18,640 nt of DNA from SHNJ01 sp964458615. GTDB lineage: Bacteria; Pseudomonadota; Alphaproteobacteria; SHNJ01. This document shows positions 5,530 through 13,355 of the stretch, piece by piece. Position 1 is the stretch's first letter; each line of letters starts with the position of its first letter. Below the pieces are notes generated by a model that worked only from the letters and a program-made list of their open reading frames with translations, did no database searches and was not told the origin of the DNA. A program made the translations under genes and the position numbers. The DNA is taken from the NCBI GenBank assembly GCA_964458615.1, contig CAYWJR010000027.1:1-18640 (forward strand). Direction: 5' to 3'.

Positions 5530-7473
5530 TTACGATTGGGTTTGTGATTGCAATAAATATCGGTAAATCACCAAATTTTCCAATACGCGGTGAACGTAAT
5601 TGCGGGTTTCGCCATATGGTATCATTTCGATCCAATCGACCATGTCGATTTTACCGGTGCGCGGATCGCCATAATCTTCGATCCACTCGTTCACTCGTGA
5701 TGGGCCGGCATTATACGATGCAATTGCCATAGGGTAATTTTGATCGAACATGCCGATTTTTTTCTCCAGCAATAATTTTCCCAAAGTTACATTGAATTCC
5801 GGCCGTTCGGTCAGCCAAGATTCTTTGTACGCAATTCCCAGTTGGCGGCTTAGATTTTTGGCGACTCCTGGCATCAGTTGCATCAATCCCAATGCGCCTG
5901 CGGTGCTTCGCGCAGTGGTATTAAAACTGCTTTCTTGGCGGATGATGGCATGAACTAACGCATCTTCGGGTTGATTGGGGTTCCCGGCCAAAGACATAAT
6001 TGGGAATCCGGTTCTGATTAAATCGAAACCTTTCATGCGCGATTGGCGCGCGATTGCGACGGCCAAATCCCGGCGTCCGATTTCATTGGTTAAATTCACA
6101 ACTTGCGCCAAATCGGCCAGATTGACCGCGTTGCTAGATAATTGCTGTATAAAAATATCAACGGCCGATTGTTCGCCTTGCGCGCTTAGGAACTTGGCCA
6201 TTTTGACCAATTCATTGTTTTGGAAATCCTGGTCCATTTGCGAAGTAATAGGCGGCATTGACGGCAGTTCGAACGAAGCTGCTTCATGGCCTAAATTTTG
6301 CCGCGCCAATTGCCCGTAAAAGGTGGATGGAAATTTAATGGCGTGGGTATACCAGGTTTTTGCATAATTCGCGTCTTTGGTTTTCTCATACACGCGCGCC
6401 AGCCAATAACATCCGCGCGCCAATGAAATCGGCGAATTGGATTTTTCATAAACGGTTTTAAAATGTTTATAAGCCGCCGATGTATTGTTCAATTTCTGCA
6501 ACGCCAGCCAGCCTGATATGAATTCGGCCTCGATTAACGGAATGCCGTCTTTCAGCCCATGTTGCGCCGCGGTTTTATAAGCGGCTTTGAACGATTTCGC
6601 CTTTATCAGGCGCTGGACAATAATGCGGCGTTCATCCCACCATTCTGGTTCAGTACCGTTCAAAAAAGCCGGCTGTTGAATCAGGTAATCCATAGCTTCG
6701 GAGTTTTTGTTGGCATCGCGCTTTTGCCGTATGATGCCTAAAATCAATCCTGGGCTGTTGCGCAAGGATTTCGGGACTTTGGCGTATAATTTGGCGGCGC
6801 GTTTGCTTTTATCGAAATAGGCGATTTGCGCATCGGCCAGCGCGGGGAATCCACGGCCTAAATATTTGGCGTATTGTCTGGCGGCGGCGAAATTATGGCT
6901 TTCGATCAAACTGTTCAGGCGCCACATATTGTCCGATTGCGTCAGGTATTTGCGGTATTTTTCATAAAACCTTGATTGAATCGGGTAATCCATAAACGCG
7001 TTGCGCCAATAATCTTGCAATATCGGTTTGGCCAAGTTTTCTTTGCCGGTTTGCAAATACGCCTCGGCCAATCGCCTTTTGCCTTCGAACCCCACCGGCG
7101 GGTTGCGGTTGAACCATTCCAATATTTGTTCCGCTGTCCATTCATAAGGCAATTGATATTCCGCTTTGCCTTGAATGATGCGAATGCCCGGCCATGCCGG
7201 GTTGTCGATCATAAACTGATTTAGTTTTTCAAATGGCACGGCGGTCGAATCGTCGCGCAAATAACGCCAATAGGCATATTTGAACAGCAAAGGATCGGAA
7301 TTGGCATTGATTGCATGGAACGCTGCTTCCCAATTTGCGGCGCGAATCAACGCCAGGCCATTTGGCGCAGCCGGATTATTGACGGAATCGTCAACGGATT
7401 TTGCGGCATTTGGTTGTAATAATACAATCAAAACCGCAATAACTTTGAATAAAGACTTGATATACCCGCGCAA
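5530..7473 (-). CDS. slt: Soluble lytic murein transglycosylase, Slt70-like
   Basis: A 647-residue periplasmic enzyme that cleaves the MurNAc-GlcNAc bond of peptidoglycan to give 1,6-anhydro ends. The open frame runs back to 8118, but that part is the antisense of dapA. The best start is TTG at 7473, opening a signal peptide with basic residues (RGYIKSLFK), a hydrophobic core (VIAVLIVLL) and a break near NAAKS. No in-frame ATG or GTG lies nearby. The long helical region (about residues 30-480) matches the ring-shaped superhelical domain of Slt70. The catalytic SLT domain follows (about 495-625), with the catalytic glutamate Glu514 in IIRQESSF, then GALGLMQLMP and SYNAGPSRVNEW (Tyr587). It converges on the histidine kinase with one base between stops and is divergent from dapA, an arrangement I associate with other Rhodospirillales. 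Confidence 0.92.
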   Translation of the reverse strand: MRGYIKSLFKVIAVLIVLLQPNAAKSVDDSVNNPAAPNGLALIRAANWEAAFHAINANSDPLLFKYAYWRYLRDDSTAVPFEKLNQFMIDNPAWPGIRIIQGKAEYQLPYEWTAEQILEWFNRNPPVGFEGKRRLAEAYLQTGKENLAKPILQDYWRNAFMDYPIQSRFYEKYRKYLTQSDNMWRLNSLIESHNFAAARQYAKYLGRGFPALADAQIAYFDKSKRAAKLYAKVPKSLRNSPGLILGIIRQKRDANKNSEAMDYLIQQPAFLNGTEPEWWDERRIIVQRLIKAKSFKAAYKTAAQHGLKDGIPLIEAEFISGWLALQKLNNTSAAYKHFKTVYEKSNSPISLARGCYWLARVYEKTKDANYAKTWYTHAIKFPSTFYGQLARQNLGHEAASFELPSMPPITSQMDQDFQNNELVKMAKFLSAQGEQSAVDIFIQQLSSNAVNLADLAQVVNLTNEIGRRDLAVAIARQSRMKGFDLIRTGFPIMSLAGNPNQPEDALVHAIIRQESSFNTTARSTAGALGLMQLMPGVAKNLSRQLGIAYKESWLTERPEFNVTLGKLLLEKKIGMFDQNYPMAIASYNAGPSRVNEWIEDYGDPRTGKIDMVDWIEMIPYGETRNYVHRVLENLVIYRYLLQSQTQS

Positions 7474-7498
7474 TTTCTTGTTGAATCCTATTGTGTAA

Positions 7499-7519
7499 TA
7501 ATGCGATATTGGCGCATTA
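7499..7519. promoter_or_regulatory. Inverted repeat in the slt/dapA divergent region
   Basis: The seven-base arms TAATGCG (7499-7505) and CGCATTA (7513-7519) are exact complements around ATATTGG. The element sits in the 96-base gap between slt (start 7473) and dapA (start 7570), where it could serve as an operator for either gene or a hairpin in either leader. No convincing -35/-10 pair could be fixed here. Confidence 0.4.
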
Positions 7520-7569
7520 AGCCGCTGGAAATTTTTCCGATTTAAACTTGCAATATTCAAAGGTGCTTT

Positions 7570-8481
7570 ATGTTCGAAGGTTATATTACCGCCCTGATTA
7601 CCCCATTTACGGCCGAGGGGAAAGTTGATGTAAACGCTTATCAACAACTTATTGAATTTCAAATAACCGAAGGCATTAGCGGCATTGTAACCTGCGGGAC
7701 AACCGGCGAAACGCCGACATTGACCGATGCGGAATACGAACTGGTTGTCGAAACGGCTGTTGCGGCTGCTAAAAAACGTGTTCCTGTAATCGCCGGAACC
7801 GGATCGAATTCGACCGCGGCGACTATCGAATATACGCAATTGGCAAAGAAATTGGGCGCTGACGCCGCGTTGATCGCCGCGCCTTATTATAACAAGCCAA
7901 CCCAAGAAGGCCTGTATTTGCATTACAAAGCGGTACATGACGCAACCGATATACCGATCATGCTGTATAATGTGCCTGGCCGCAGCGCCGTGGATTTGGC
8001 AGTCGATACGATTGGCCGTTTGTCGAAATTGCCGCGCATCGTCGGCATCAAAGAATGCAGCGGCGATGTAAACCGTATTGTGCGCACCCGCGCCGTGGCG
8101 GGAAATGATTTCTGTCAAATGACCGGCGACGATCCGATGATTTTGCCATTTTTAATTCAGGCTGGTTCGGGATGCGTGTCGGTTACATCGAACATCGTTC
8201 CGCGGCTTTGTATGGATTTGTTCCGCGCATGGAAAAACAAAGATATTGCGACCTTGTCGGCATTGAATGATCGTTTGTTGCCATTGCATGATGCCATGTT
8301 CTGCGAAACCAATCCGGGCCCTGTAAAATATGCGGCGTCATTGACCGGATTGTGCCGCGAAGATTTGCGTTTGCCTTTGGCATCCGTATCCGCCGCCAAT
8401 AAGCAAAAAATCGAATCAGCTCTGGAAAAAGCAGGCGTCAAAGCCAATAAAACAAATGTCCAAAGAACCGCGAGCAACTAA
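7570..8481 (+). CDS. dapA: 4-Hydroxy-tetrahydrodipicolinate synthase
   Basis: A 303-residue TIM-barrel aldolase that condenses pyruvate with aspartate semialdehyde, the first committed step of diaminopimelate and lysine synthesis. Key residues are visible at the same numbers as in E. coli DapA: Thr44 and Thr45 in GTTGE, Tyr107 in APYYNKP, Tyr133 and Arg138 in YNVPGR, and the Schiff-base Lys161 in GIKECSGD. The ATG follows a modest AAAGGTG sequence. The family is usually about 292 residues. Here the end is extended past the normal LEKAGV by 13 polar residues that overlap the start of smpB by 26 bases. The product feeds cell-wall cross-linking, so its position beside slt fits. Confidence 0.97.
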   Translation: MFEGYITALITPFTAEGKVDVNAYQQLIEFQITEGISGIVTCGTTGETPTLTDAEYELVVETAVAAAKKRVPVIAGTGSNSTAATIEYTQLAKKLGADAALIAAPYYNKPTQEGLYLHYKAVHDATDIPIMLYNVPGRSAVDLAVDTIGRLSKLPRIVGIKECSGDVNRIVRTRAVAGNDFCQMTGDDPMILPFLIQAGSGCVSVTSNIVPRLCMDLFRAWKNKDIATLSALNDRLLPLHDAMFCETNPGPVKYAASLTGLCREDLRLPLASVSAANKQKIESALEKAGVKANKTNVQRTASN

Positions 8482-8926
8482 AACAATCGCCGATAACCGC
8501 AAGGCGCGATTCGATTATACGATATTGGATACCGTCGAAGCCGGATTGGTGCTTTTGGGTACCGAGGTCAAATCGTTGCGCGGCGGCGGCGCCAGCATGT
8601 CGGATGCATACGCCGATCAAAAAGGCGATGCGTTGTATTTGTTCAATTTGCACATACCGGAATATAAACCCGCGAACCGGTTCAATCACGAACCGAAACG
8701 CGAACGGCAATTGTTATTGAAAAAAAGCGAGTATGAAAAATTGATCGGATCGATACGCCGCGATGGCGTAACGCTGGTTCCGCTCAGTTTGTTTTTCAAC
8801 CGGCGCGGTATCGCAAAATGTTTGATTGGCCTGGCCAAAGGTAAACGCAAGGAAGATAAACGCGAGGCGATCAAAACACGCGAATGGAACAGAGAAAAAT
8901 CGCGCGCCTTGAAAAAAGATTTTTAA
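8456..8926 (+). CDS. smpB: SsrA-binding protein SmpB
   Basis: A 156-residue basic protein that binds tmRNA and guides it into the A site of stalled ribosomes for trans-translation. Family landmarks are the NRKARFDYTILDTVEAGLVL start, GTEVKSLR, YLFNLHIPEYK, and KCLIGLAKGKR leading into a basic C-terminal tail (DKREAIKTREWNREKSRALKKDF). Its length is normal. The ATG at 8456 lies inside the dapA reading frame, 26 bases before the dapA stop, so the two are probably translationally coupled. A weak hairpin follows the gene. Confidence 0.97.
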   Translation: MSKEPRATKTIADNRKARFDYTILDTVEAGLVLLGTEVKSLRGGGASMSDAYADQKGDALYLFNLHIPEYKPANRFNHEPKRERQLLLKKSEYEKLIGSIRRDGVTLVPLSLFFNRRGIAKCLIGLAKGKRKEDKREAIKTREWNREKSRALKKDF

Positions 8927-8973
8927 ATTAAAAAACACGGACTTATCCCGATTTCATTAAAGATTGGTAAAAG

Positions 8974-8997
8974 AAATACGCGTCTTTCGGCGTATTT
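8974..8997 (+). terminator. Weak hairpin after smpB, possible terminator
   Basis: The arms AAATACGC (8974-8981) and GCGTATTT (8990-8997) form an eight-pair stem around an 8-base loop. The right arm contains a short T run but no long U-tract follows, so termination would be inefficient. It lies 48 bases after the smpB stop and about 57 bases before the MarR gene. Confidence 0.4.
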
Positions 8998-9006
8998 TGA
9001 CGCATA

Positions 9007-9021
9007 TTAATGGGGTATTAA
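9007..9021. promoter_or_regulatory. TTAA-N7-TTAA site upstream of the MarR gene
   Basis: TTAATGGGGTATTAA matches the CtrA spacing rule exactly. Read with one more base on each side it is also ATTAAT-N5-ATTAAT, a symmetric arrangement that a MarR dimer could use for autoregulation. It ends 32 bases before the ATG at 9054, a usual position for an operator. Which protein binds cannot be decided from the sequence. Confidence 0.4.
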
Positions 9022-9053
9022 TCAATTTGGGCTAGCGTTAAGGGGATATTTCA

Positions 9054-9557
9054 ATGGTGTTCCTGAACGAGGGTCCTGTGAAGCAAAATTATTTAGATAC
9101 GATTCAGTTAATCGAACGTTTGCACCGCCAATTTTTGGAAGTTTTGAAAAACGAACTTGAACGCGCCAAAATCGCCGACATCAACAATATTCAGGCGATG
9201 ATTTTATTCAATATCGGACAGGACGAAATGACCGTGGGCGATTTGATCGAACGCGGATATTATTTGGGTTCCAACGTGTCTTACAACGTTAAAAAGATGG
9301 TGGAAAATGGTTATTTGATGCAGGAACGGTCGCATCATGACCGCCGGTCGATTATGATCCGGTTGACGGAAAAAGGCCTGGGATTGTGCCAGCGTATTCA
9401 TGGCATGTTCGACCGCCATTCGGCGATGTTGATTAAATCCAAACTGACCGCCGATGAGTTCAAAACCTTGACCGGAATTTTGCGTAAAATGGAACAATTC
9501 TGGACCCAGCCAGCGCGCGTATTATTGGCGGGTTCCGGCACCAGCACCGCCGCTTAG
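9054..9557 (+). CDS. MarR-family transcriptional regulator, LdtR-like
   Basis: A 167-residue winged-helix repressor or activator. The ATG has AAGGGG 9 bases upstream. The N-terminal dimerisation helices (about residues 10-40) are followed by ADINNIQAMILFNIG and the DNA-binding segment: helix-turn-helix about 58-90 (VGDLIERGYYLGSNVSYNVKK) and wing about 91-107 (RSHHDRRSIMIRLTEKG), with the typical D-x-R-S motif. The INNIQA, NIG and RGYYLGSNVSYN stretches closely match what I recall of LdtR, a MarR protein of rhizobia and Liberibacter linked to an L,D-transpeptidase gene. That symbol is not certain here because no L,D-transpeptidase gene lies nearby. It is a single-gene unit closed by a strong terminator. 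The final residues (AGSGTSTAA) are a flexible tail. Confidence 0.88.
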   Translation: MVFLNEGPVKQNYLDTIQLIERLHRQFLEVLKNELERAKIADINNIQAMILFNIGQDEMTVGDLIERGYYLGSNVSYNVKKMVENGYLMQERSHHDRRSIMIRLTEKGLGLCQRIHGMFDRHSAMLIKSKLTADEFKTLTGILRKMEQFWTQPARVLLAGSGTSTAA

Positions 9558-9576
9558 GGCGTTGTTCAATCGATTC

Positions 9577-9601
9577 AAAAGGCGCCTTTGGCGCCTTTTT
9601 T
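9577..9601 (+). terminator. Intrinsic terminator after the MarR gene
   Basis: The perfect ten-base arms AAAAGGCGCC (9577-9586) and GGCGCCTTTT (9590-9599) surround a TTT loop and run on into two more T residues. It starts 19 bases after the MarR stop and is the clearest rho-independent terminator in the window. It separates the regulator from the liv operon. Confidence 0.92.
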
Positions 9602-9669
9602 CATGAATAAATCTTGATTATACGTCTCTGGCGGGGCATTCTGGCGCTGTTACAACGTTAGGTGCTGCA

Positions 9670-10581
9670 TTGGAATATTTTCTGCAACAATTCGTCAATG
9701 GTCTGACGCTGGGCGCGATATACGCGTTGATCGCGATTGGATACACCATGGTTTACGGCATCGTTGGCATGATCAATTTCGCCCACGGCGATATTTACAT
9801 GCTGGCCGCGTTCATCGCGTTGATCAGTTTTTTATTTTTCAGTCCGCTAATCGGTTCATTCGCCATATTGTTGATGGTGATATTGCTGTCTTCGATTTTT
9901 TTTACCGCCTGTTATGGATGGACGGTCGAGAAAATCGCGTATCGCCGGTTGCGCGGGTCGTTCCGTCTGGCGCCGTTGATTTCCGCAATCGGCATGTCGA
10001 TTTTTTTACAAAATTATGTACAGGTAACGCAAGGCGCGCGGGTAAAAACTTTGCCTCCGCAATGGAACGGCACCATACCCCTTGTTGAAAATGGGGATTT
10101 CACCGTTTCGATCAGTTACATTCAATTGATGATTTTGGTCGTCACCGGCGTTTTGTTGACCGTATTCAATTATATCATTCATAAAACCGCATTGGGTAAA
10201 AAACAACGCGCAGTCGAACAAGATTCTGCAATGGCGGCGATGATGGGAATTTCAGTCGATAAAACCATATCGGTAACGTTCATAATGGGCGCGGGTCTTG
10301 CGGCGGTAGCAGGCGTAATGGTCACATTGTATTACGGCGTAATCGATTTTTATATTGGGTTCTTGGCGGGGATCAAGGCATTCACCGCGGCGGTTTTGGG
10401 CGGAATCGGATCGTTGCCCGGCGCGGTTTTGGGCGGTGTTGCAATTGGTCTTATCGAATCTTTGTGGTCCGCTTATTTCAGCATAGAATACAAAGACGTG
10501 GCCGTATTCGTAACCTTGATTTTGGTTTTATTGATCCGGCCAACCGGGTTTTTTGGCCGTCCTGAGGTGCAAAAAGTATGA
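9670..10581 (+). CDS. livH: Branched-chain amino-acid-type ABC permease LivH
   Basis: A 303-residue inner-membrane permease, one of the two membrane subunits of a LIV-type (HAAT family) importer. The N-terminus NGLTLGAIYALIAIGYTMVYGIVGMINFAHGD is diagnostic. About eight hydrophobic helices follow, and the cytoplasmic loop that contacts the ATPase is seen at FLAGIKAFTAAVLGGIGSLPGA. The start is a TTG with TAGGT 6 bases upstream and no better in-frame codon. The stop overlaps the livM start by 4 bases (ATGA). Orthologous permeases in this family also carry amides, urea or aromatic compounds, so the substrate is not proven by the permease alone. Confidence 0.95.
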   Translation: MEYFLQQFVNGLTLGAIYALIAIGYTMVYGIVGMINFAHGDIYMLAAFIALISFLFFSPLIGSFAILLMVILLSSIFFTACYGWTVEKIAYRRLRGSFRLAPLISAIGMSIFLQNYVQVTQGARVKTLPPQWNGTIPLVENGDFTVSISYIQLMILVVTGVLLTVFNYIIHKTALGKKQRAVEQDSAMAAMMGISVDKTISVTFIMGAGLAAVAGVMVTLYYGVIDFYIGFLAGIKAFTAAVLGGIGSLPGAVLGGVAIGLIESLWSAYFSIEYKDVAVFVTLILVLLIRPTGFFGRPEVQKV

Positions 10582-11855
10582 TTGCGCCATCGTTTAAATT
10601 CGATTTTAAGAAATCGTTGTTGCATGCTTTGGCGGCTTCGGCCATGGTGATGGTTTTGGCGTTGCCGATTATCGGTTTTAAATTGGAAGAATCCGATAAC
10701 GGTCTTGTTTTGTTGACCCGTTTTTCATGGGTTTGGCAAATTGGCTTGGCGGCCGGAATTTTCACCTGGCTGATTGCGTCGTTATCGCAATATTTCAAAT
10801 ATTCTGAAAAATCTCCGGCGGGCACAAAAAAAATAACCCGTATGGTTCAATCCAATTCGGTTTGGTTCGGCGTGGCTGGTTTTATTTTCGCCTTGGTTTT
10901 GCCTTTCATGCCTTTTGCCGATAGGTATATTATCGATCTTGCGACCACCATTTTGATTTACATCATGCTGGGGTGGGGGTTGAATATTGTGGTCGGTTTG
11001 GCGGGGCTATTGGATTTAGGGTATGTCGCGTTTTATGCCATTGGCGCGTATGCGTACGCGTTGTGCGCGGAATATCTGCATTTGACATTTTGGCAATGTT
11101 TGCCGTTATCCGCGTTATTGGCGGTTTTATTCAGCCTGCTGATTGGCTCGCCGGTTTTGCGGCTGCGCGGCGATTATTTGGCCATCGTTACATTGGGATT
11201 CGGCGAAATTTTGCGGATCGTTTTGATTAATTGGCAGGATTTCACCCATGGGCCTAATGGCGTAACCGGCATTCCGCGCCCGACTTTGTTCGGCCTTTCA
11301 TTCGCCCGCAGCGCCGAAGGTGAAATCGGGTTCCATGATTATTTCGGCATTGAATACAGCACCGAACATCGGTTGATATATTTGTATTTTTTAATTTTGT
11401 TTTTGGCCGTGCTTGCGAATTTTTTTGCTCTGCGTTTGCGCCGCCTGCCGCTGGGCCGCGCATGGGAAGCCATGAAAGAAGATGAAATAGCCTGCCGCGC
11501 CTTGGGAATCAATCCGGCTGCGGTGAAACTATCGGCTTATGCGATTGGCGCGGGACTTGCGGGATTGGCGGGGGCATTTTTCGCAACCCGCCAGGGCTTC
11601 GTCAGCCCGGAAAGTTTCGGTTTTTCCGAAACCGCGTTGATTGTGGCGATTGTCGTGTTATCCGGCGCGGGCAGCCAATTGGGCGTTGTAATCGCGGCGG
11701 TTTTTTTGGTTGCATTGCCAGAATTGGGACGGGAATTTGCCGATTTCCGCATGCTGTTTTTCGGCGCGGTTATGGTATTGATTATGTTGTGGCGACCACG
11801 CGGTTTATTTGACCGGCGCGAACCGTCGATTCGCATAGGTGCATCCCGTGACTGA
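10578..11855 (+). CDS. livM: Branched-chain amino-acid-type ABC permease LivM
   Basis: A 425-residue second permease subunit, the same length as E. coli LivM. The first 110 residues form the extra N-terminal region with two or three helices (DUF3382-like) that distinguishes the high-affinity LivM type from shorter permeases. The core carries GLAGLLDLGYVAFYAIGAYAYAL, LRGDYLAIVTLGFGEILRI and the ATPase-contact loop EDEIACRALGINPAAVKLSAYAIG. Its ATG overlaps the livH stop and its end overlaps the start of livG by 8 bases, so the four liv genes are translationally coupled. Confidence 0.95.
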   Translation: MIAPSFKFDFKKSLLHALAASAMVMVLALPIIGFKLEESDNGLVLLTRFSWVWQIGLAAGIFTWLIASLSQYFKYSEKSPAGTKKITRMVQSNSVWFGVAGFIFALVLPFMPFADRYIIDLATTILIYIMLGWGLNIVVGLAGLLDLGYVAFYAIGAYAYALCAEYLHLTFWQCLPLSALLAVLFSLLIGSPVLRLRGDYLAIVTLGFGEILRIVLINWQDFTHGPNGVTGIPRPTLFGLSFARSAEGEIGFHDYFGIEYSTEHRLIYLYFLILFLAVLANFFALRLRRLPLGRAWEAMKEDEIACRALGINPAAVKLSAYAIGAGLAGLAGAFFATRQGFVSPESFGFSETALIVAIVVLSGAGSQLGVVIAAVFLVALPELGREFADFRMLFFGAVMVLIMLWRPRGLFDRREPSIRIGASRD

Positions 11856-12645
11856 TATTTTATCGGTTAAAAATTTAACGATGCGGTTTGGCGGATTGGT
11901 CGCGGTGGATCGATTGACGTTTTCGGTCGCCGAAAATTCAATCACATCGATTATTGGCCCCAATGGCGCGGGCAAAACCACGGTATTCAACTGCATCACG
12001 GGGTTTTACCGCCCAACCGGCGGGCAAATCACCGTGCACCGCGATGATGGCGACCATGCAATCGAATCCATGCCAGGATACAATATTGCCAGGCATGCCG
12101 GAATTGCGCGTACATTTCAAAATATAAGGCTTTTCCCGCACATGACCGTGCTGGAAAATTTATTGGCCGCGCAACATAATCAATTGATGCAGGCATCCGG
12201 ATTTTTATGCCTAAAAGGATTATTCGGATTCGCGTCGTACCGTGCCGCGGAACGCCGGTCTATCGACCGCGCAATGCACTGGCTGCGTTTGGTGGATTTG
12301 CATGATTTGGCGGATATGCCGGCGCAATCATTGCCGTACGGCGCGCAACGCCGTTTGGAAATCGCACGGGCAATGTGCCTTGATCCGAAAATCGTGTGTT
12401 TGGACGAACCTGCGGCAGGATTGAATCCCAAAGAAACCGAAGAATTGAATTCTCTGTTGTTAAAAATCCGCAAAGATTGTCAAACCACCGTTTTGTTGAT
12501 CGAACATGATATGCGCGTTGTCATGCAAATATCCGATCATATTGTGGTGTTGGATTACGGCAAAAAAATATCCCAAGGAAATCCAGCGGCGATACAATCC
12601 GATCCAAATGTGATCCGCGCGTATTTGGGAGAAGATCATGCTTGA
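11848..12645 (+). CDS. livG: LIV-type ABC transporter ATPase LivG
   Basis: A 265-residue ATP-binding subunit. Motifs: Walker A GPNGAGKT (residues 37-44), signature region LPYGAQRRLEIARA from residue 162 (the usual LSGGQ is replaced by PYGAQ, normal for LivG), Walker B IVCLDEP (182-188) with catalytic Glu187, and GLNPKETEEL, which is characteristic of LivG. I prefer the GTG at 11848 because TAGGTG lies 7 bases before it. An upstream in-frame GTG at 11839 would sit inside that Shine-Dalgarno sequence. It overlaps livM by 8 bases and livF by 8 bases. Confidence 0.95.
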   Translation: MTDILSVKNLTMRFGGLVAVDRLTFSVAENSITSIIGPNGAGKTTVFNCITGFYRPTGGQITVHRDDGDHAIESMPGYNIARHAGIARTFQNIRLFPHMTVLENLLAAQHNQLMQASGFLCLKGLFGFASYRAAERRSIDRAMHWLRLVDLHDLADMPAQSLPYGAQRRLEIARAMCLDPKIVCLDEPAAGLNPKETEELNSLLLKIRKDCQTTVLLIEHDMRVVMQISDHIVVLDYGKKISQGNPAAIQSDPNVIRAYLGEDHA

Positions 12646-13339
12646 AATCCGTGATGTGCATGTTTATTACCGCAAAATTCACGCGCTAAAGGGATTAAAT
12701 ATTTCCGTTAAACCCGGCGAAATTGTGACATTGATCGGATCGAATGGCGCGGGCAAATCGACATTGTTGAAAACGATATTCAATATGCCGCAATCGCAAC
12801 AAGGCAGCATAGAATTTACAGGGCATGATATAACCCGCCTTGCGCCGCATGAAATCGCGCCGCTTGGCATTGCGATTGTGCCCGAAGGGCGGCGGATATT
12901 TCCGCGCATGTCGGTGCGTGAAAATTTGGATCTGGGCGGAACGGTTGCGCCGAAATCCGAACACCGAAGCAGTTTGGAATATGTCCTGGATATGTTTCCG
13001 CGTCTGCGTGAACGAATTGGGCAAAATGGCGGCACATTGTCGGGCGGTGAACAGCAAATGCTGGCAATCGGCCGCGCGTTAATGAGTAGGCCTAAATTAT
13101 TGCTGCTCGACGAGCCGTCTTTGGGTCTGGCGCCGATCATCATTCAGCAAATTTTTAAGACGATTAAAAATTTGAATGAATCGGGCATGACTATTTTATT
13201 GGTTGAACAAAACGCCAATCAGGCGTTGCGTTTGGCCCATCGCGGTTATGTAATGGTCGGCGGCGCCATCACTATGCAGGGCAGCGGCCAGGATTTGCTT
13301 GAAAACCCAAGCGTGCGCGCCGCGTATTTGGCCGGTTAA
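12638..13339 (+). CDS. livF: LIV-type ABC transporter ATPase LivF
   Basis: A 233-residue second ATPase subunit that pairs with LivG. Motifs: Walker A GSNGAGKS (residues 34-41), the signature LSGGEQQMLAIGRAL from residue 134, and Walker B LLLLDEPSLGLAP with Asp158 and Glu159. The IFKTIKNLNESGMTILLVEQN segment is typical of LivF. Its ATG overlaps the livG stop by 8 bases. It is the last gene of the operon, and the convergent terC stop is only 16 bases away, with no clear terminator between them. Confidence 0.96.
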   Translation: MLEIRDVHVYYRKIHALKGLNISVKPGEIVTLIGSNGAGKSTLLKTIFNMPQSQQGSIEFTGHDITRLAPHEIAPLGIAIVPEGRRIFPRMSVRENLDLGGTVAPKSEHRSSLEYVLDMFPRLRERIGQNGGTLSGGEQQMLAIGRALMSRPKLLLLDEPSLGLAPIIIQQIFKTIKNLNESGMTILLVEQNANQALRLAHRGYVMVGGAITMQGSGQDLLENPSVRAAYLAG

Positions 13340-13355
13340 TCGTGACTGTTCAGTT

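Noticed and set aside
7474..8118. N-terminal extension of the slt reading frame to an ATG at 8118
   Set aside because: The segment is the antisense of dapA and would place the signal peptide in mid-protein.
9629..9650. TGGCGGGGCATTCTGGC as a sigma54 promoter before livH
   Set aside because: The GG and GC pair is not at the required 10-base spacing and the -12 box lacks TTGC.
13340..13355. Bidirectional terminator between livF and terC
   Set aside because: The gap is 16 bases and contains no inverted repeat with T-tracts.
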